A stretch of 5,510 bases of DNA, from positions 1-5,510 of the forward strand of contig JACRAG010000460.1 of NCBI GenBank assembly GCA_016213455.1, written 5' to 3'. The position numbers and the translations under genes are program-made. This document shows, one piece after another, positions 1 through 5,510 of the stretch (within the stretch, counting starts at the first letter, position 1; each line of letters begins with the position of its first letter). The DNA is from Anaerolineae bacterium. GTDB lineage: Bacteria > Chloroflexota > Anaerolineae > Anaerolineales > Anaerolineaceae. The notes under the pieces were generated by a model. It had not been told where the DNA came from. It searched no databases and worked only from the letters and a program-made list of their open reading frames with translations.

Positions 1-46
1 AGGTTTCATTGCGCTTCATTTTACCAAATCCGCGCGGCCCAATCGG

Positions 47-55
47 TGCTATAAT
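47..55 (+). promoter_or_regulatory. Extended -10 promoter P1 upstream of dnaE
   Basis: The bases read TGCTATAAT: a perfect TATAAT box (50-55) preceded one base away by TG (47-48), which is the extended -10 configuration recognised by the housekeeping sigma factor. No good -35 hexamer lies 16-18 bases upstream (27-32 reads AATCCG), as is common for extended -10 promoters. The expected transcription start is near 62, giving a leader of about 119 bases before dnaE. The motif is seen directly; promoter activity is inferred. Confidence 0.65.
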
Positions 56-64
56 CCAGGCTCG

Positions 65-81
65 TTGTAAAACCGGTACAA
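65..81. repeat. Short inverted repeat, possible operator
   Basis: TTGTA (65-69) and TACAA (77-81) form a perfect 5-base inverted repeat around a 7-base spacer that itself contains the palindrome ACCGGT (72-77). It lies just after the expected P1 start and upstream of P2, a position where a dimeric repressor could act. The arms are short enough to arise by chance, so an operator role is only a possibility. Confidence 0.2.
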
Positions 82-116
82 AACCTGAAACCTTAATCCT
101 TTCCCGCTGGCAAAAT

Positions 117-125
117 TGCTATAAT
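117..125 (+). promoter_or_regulatory. Extended -10 promoter P2 upstream of dnaE
   Basis: This is a second exact TGCTATAAT, with TG at 117-118 and TATAAT at 120-125. It is exactly 70 bp downstream of P1. The -35 region (97-102, TCCTTT) does not match TTGACA. The expected start is near 132, giving a dnaE leader of about 49 bases. As the box closest to dnaE, it is the likeliest main promoter, though relative strength cannot be read from sequence. Confidence 0.7.
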
Positions 126-129
126 TAGT

Positions 130-151
130 CCATCGGGGGTAAGCCCCATGG
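130..151 (+). promoter_or_regulatory. Hairpin in the dnaE leader, near the P2 transcript 5' end
   Basis: CCAT (130-133) and GGGG (135-138) pair with CCCC (144-147) and ATGG (148-151). This gives an 8-bp stem with one bulged C (134) and the five-base loop GTAAG. No T tract follows, so it is not an intrinsic terminator. If P2 starts at about 132, the hairpin would sit at or next to the mRNA 5' end, where such structures can protect transcripts from decay. That role is inferred. Confidence 0.4.
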
Positions 152-180
152 ACGGCTACAGGTAAAGAGCAAACACCATT

Positions 181-4233
<4,053 letters not shown>

Positions 4234-4283
4234 GAGCGCAGTCTGACCCGGCTGCTTCCTATGCAATCTTTTTGAAATGAGGC

Positions 4284-4293
4284 GAGAAGAAAG
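4284..4293 (+). promoter_or_regulatory. Purine-rich ribosome binding site of pfkA
   Basis: The bases GAGAAGAAAG are a purine run with GAGAAG ending 8 bases before the ATG at 4298. This supports 4298 over the in-frame ATG at 4277, which has only a T-rich stretch in front of it. The site lies in a 64-base gap after the dnaE stop that lacks a convincing promoter or terminator, consistent with cotranscription. Confidence 0.6.
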
Positions 4294-4297
4294 ACAT

Positions 4298-5278
4298 ATG
4301 TTCCGCTCCAACATTCGGACCATCGGTGTGATGACTTCGGGTGGAGACGCCCCCGGAATGAACCCTGGCATTCGTGCCGTGGTACGCAGCGCCCTGGCAA
4401 ACGGCCTGCGTGTGATGGGCATTGAAGACGGCTATGAGGGCATGCTGAATGGACGTTTTCGCGAAATGGGTCCACGCGATGTGGGCGGCATTTTGCAGCG
4501 CGGCGGCACCATTCTGCGCACAGCCCGCAGCATGGAATTCAAAACCCCCGAAGGCCAGCGAAAAGCCATCCGCAACCTGAACAACGCCAGCATCGACGCT
4601 CTGGTCATTCTGGGCGGCGACGGCTCGTTGAACGGCGGGATGAAACTCACCGCCCAGGGCGTGCCCGTGGTGGGCGTACCGGCTTCGATTGACAACGACA
4701 TCTACGGTTCAGACATGTGCATCGGCGTGGACACCGCGCTCAACACCATTGTGGATGCCATCGACAAACTGCGCGACACCGCCTCTTCGCACAACCGCGC
4801 CTTCCTGGTGGAAACCATGGGACGCAACTGCGGATACCTGGCGGTGCAGGCTGGCATCATCACCGGCGCGGAGATGGTGATTGTCCCCGAATTCGAAACC
4901 CCCTTTGAAGAAGTGGTGGCTGCAGTGGATGACGCCTACAAACGCGGAAAAGCGCACTGCATCATCGTGGTCGCCGAAGGCGCCAAGCTCAACGCCACCG
5001 AGATCGCCAACAAACTGGAGGAGATGAACCTGGGCTTCAACACCCGCGTGACCGTGTTGGGGCATGTGCAGCGCGGCGGCAAACCCACCGCCTTCGACCG
5101 GTTCCTCGCCACCCGTTTCGGCGTCAAAGCGGTCGAATTCCTCATGGCAGGACAGACGGGCGTGATGACCGGCCTGAACGGGCGCGACATCGTACCCGTG
5201 CCCCTGGATCTGGTGGTGTCCCGCCAGCGCACACTCAGCGATGAATACATGAAGATGGCGCGCATACTGGCGCGTTAA
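4298..5278 (+). CDS. pfkA: 6-phosphofructokinase, PfkA family
   Basis: The product phosphorylates fructose 6-phosphate to fructose 1,6-bisphosphate, the committing step of glycolysis, in the cytoplasm. At 326 residues it is close to the E. coli and Bacillus enzymes (about 320). Visible motifs, with known enzyme numbering in brackets, are TSGGDAPGMN (13-22), R77 (R72), GGDGS 106-110 with D108 and G109 (D103, G104), SIDND with catalytic D132 (D127), R167 (R162), MGR with R176 (R171), R250 (R243) and HVQRGG with R259 (R252). G109 rather than Asp points to ATP, not pyrophosphate, as donor. A129 replaces the usual Gly (G124), where pyrophosphate enzymes have Lys. Effector-site residues R26, R30, R159, E192, R216 and K218 match those binding ADP/PEP in the Bacillus enzyme, so allosteric control is likely. 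The family places TSGGD about ten residues from the start, which also favours 4298; using 4277 would add seven residues (MRREERH). It is probably cotranscribed with dnaE. Confidence 0.96.
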   Translation: MFRSNIRTIGVMTSGGDAPGMNPGIRAVVRSALANGLRVMGIEDGYEGMLNGRFREMGPRDVGGILQRGGTILRTARSMEFKTPEGQRKAIRNLNNASIDALVILGGDGSLNGGMKLTAQGVPVVGVPASIDNDIYGSDMCIGVDTALNTIVDAIDKLRDTASSHNRAFLVETMGRNCGYLAVQAGIITGAEMVIVPEFETPFEEVVAAVDDAYKRGKAHCIIVVAEGAKLNATEIANKLEEMNLGFNTRVTVLGHVQRGGKPTAFDRFLATRFGVKAVEFLMAGQTGVMTGLNGRDIVPVPLDLVVSRQRTLSDEYMKMARILAR

Positions 5279-5308
5279 TTCGCAGGTCTATCCCGAACAA
5301 CCCTTCAC

Positions 5309-5342
5309 CCGCCCTTGAGCAGCCCTCAAGGGCGGTTTGCTT
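5309..5342 (+). terminator. Intrinsic terminator after pfkA
   Basis: A perfect 11-bp stem, CCGCCCTTGAG (5309-5319) with CTCAAGGGCGG (5325-5335), encloses the loop CAGCC. The T-rich tail TTTGCTT (5336-5342) follows. It starts 30 bases after the pfkA stop, so it is well placed to end the dnaE-pfkA transcript. The T tract is interrupted, so efficiency may be moderate, but the stem is very strong. Confidence 0.85.
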
Positions 5343-5486
5343 GCACACCTTTCACCTCTGGAAAACATCCCGTGCCCGCCCCCCCTTCCGACGGACGAAT
5401 CATTAACCACATCTTTATTGCCTATTTTGAGACAAAACTGGCATTTTGGCAGGAAAATACCCTCCATCCCTTCTAAAGCCCAATTT

Positions 5487-5510
5487 GAGCGGCACAGTAT
5501 TGTGCCGCTC
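5487..5510. terminator. Perfect hairpin at the window edge, possible terminator
   Basis: GAGCGGCACA (5487-5496) and TGTGCCGCTC (5501-5510) form a perfect 10-bp stem with the loop GTAT. The stem reaches the last base, so it could be longer, and any T tract on the plus strand would lie outside the window. Read on the minus strand the hairpin is followed by AAATTG, which is not a terminator tail. It could be a plus-strand terminator, part of a bidirectional one, or a leader hairpin of the next gene. Confidence 0.4.

Noticed and set aside
4277..4297. Upstream in-frame ATG of pfkA adding MRREERH
   Set aside because: It has no Shine-Dalgarno sequence (a T-rich stretch precedes it), and the extra residues do not fit the usual PfkA N-terminus. 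The purine run at 4284-4293 serves the ATG at 4298.
4234..4297. Promoter or terminator between dnaE and pfkA
   Set aside because: TATGCA (4260-4265) and CTGACC (4243-4248) are only 11 bases apart. The possible stem GAGCGCAG/CTGCTTC is weak, and its T run comes about ten bases too late.
5379..5385. Run of seven C, possible slippage tract
   Set aside because: It lies in non-coding sequence with no promoter or reading frame nearby whose expression it could switch.
5400..5470. Promoter on either strand downstream of pfkA
   Set aside because: TTGCCT, TTGAGA and the minus-strand TTGTCT have no acceptable -10 box at 16-18 bases, and there is no TGnTATAAT.

Overview
This window holds two complete plus-strand genes and their control regions: dnaE, encoding the replicative DNA polymerase III alpha subunit (181-4233), and pfkA, encoding 6-phosphofructokinase (4298-5278). 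Both are essentially complete housekeeping genes. I see no mobile element, CRISPR array, tRNA, rRNA, intein or phage gene. Coding DNA is GC-rich with a strong G/C bias at third codon positions, and the flanks are more AT-rich. The sequence looks bacterial. A Chloroflexota (Anaerolineae-like) origin is my best guess, from the long DnaE with a Pro/Ala-rich linker and a distinct C-terminal domain, the PASIDND type of phosphofructokinase, and the TGCTATAAT promoters. This is recollection of family traits, not a search result.

Layout. Positions 1-180 are non-coding and regulatory: two perfect extended -10 boxes 70 bp apart, an inverted repeat between them, and a GC hairpin where transcripts from the second promoter should begin. 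An in-frame TAA at 163-165 fixes the dnaE start at or after 181. dnaE fills 181-4233. A 64-base gap with no convincing promoter or terminator leads to a purine-rich ribosome binding site and pfkA. A strong intrinsic terminator (5309-5335) follows pfkA. Positions 5343-5486 hold no gene or promoter that I can support, and the window ends exactly on a second perfect hairpin (5487-5510).

How the parts work together. The simplest reading is a dnaE-pfkA transcription unit driven from the tandem promoters and closed by the terminator at 5309-5335. This places the replicative polymerase and the committing enzyme of glycolysis on one transcript. In Bacillus subtilis dnaE and pfkA also lie in the same neighbourhood (dnaE, ytsJ, accDA, pfkA, pyk), and glycolysis-replication genetic links have been reported there. 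The pairing is therefore suggestive but not new.

I did not find an undescribed system. The points most worth a second look are the nearly 200-residue disordered segment plus C-terminal domain of DnaE, the alanine in the phosphofructokinase phosphoryl-donor site, the dnaE-pfkA pairing, and the compact dnaE leader.
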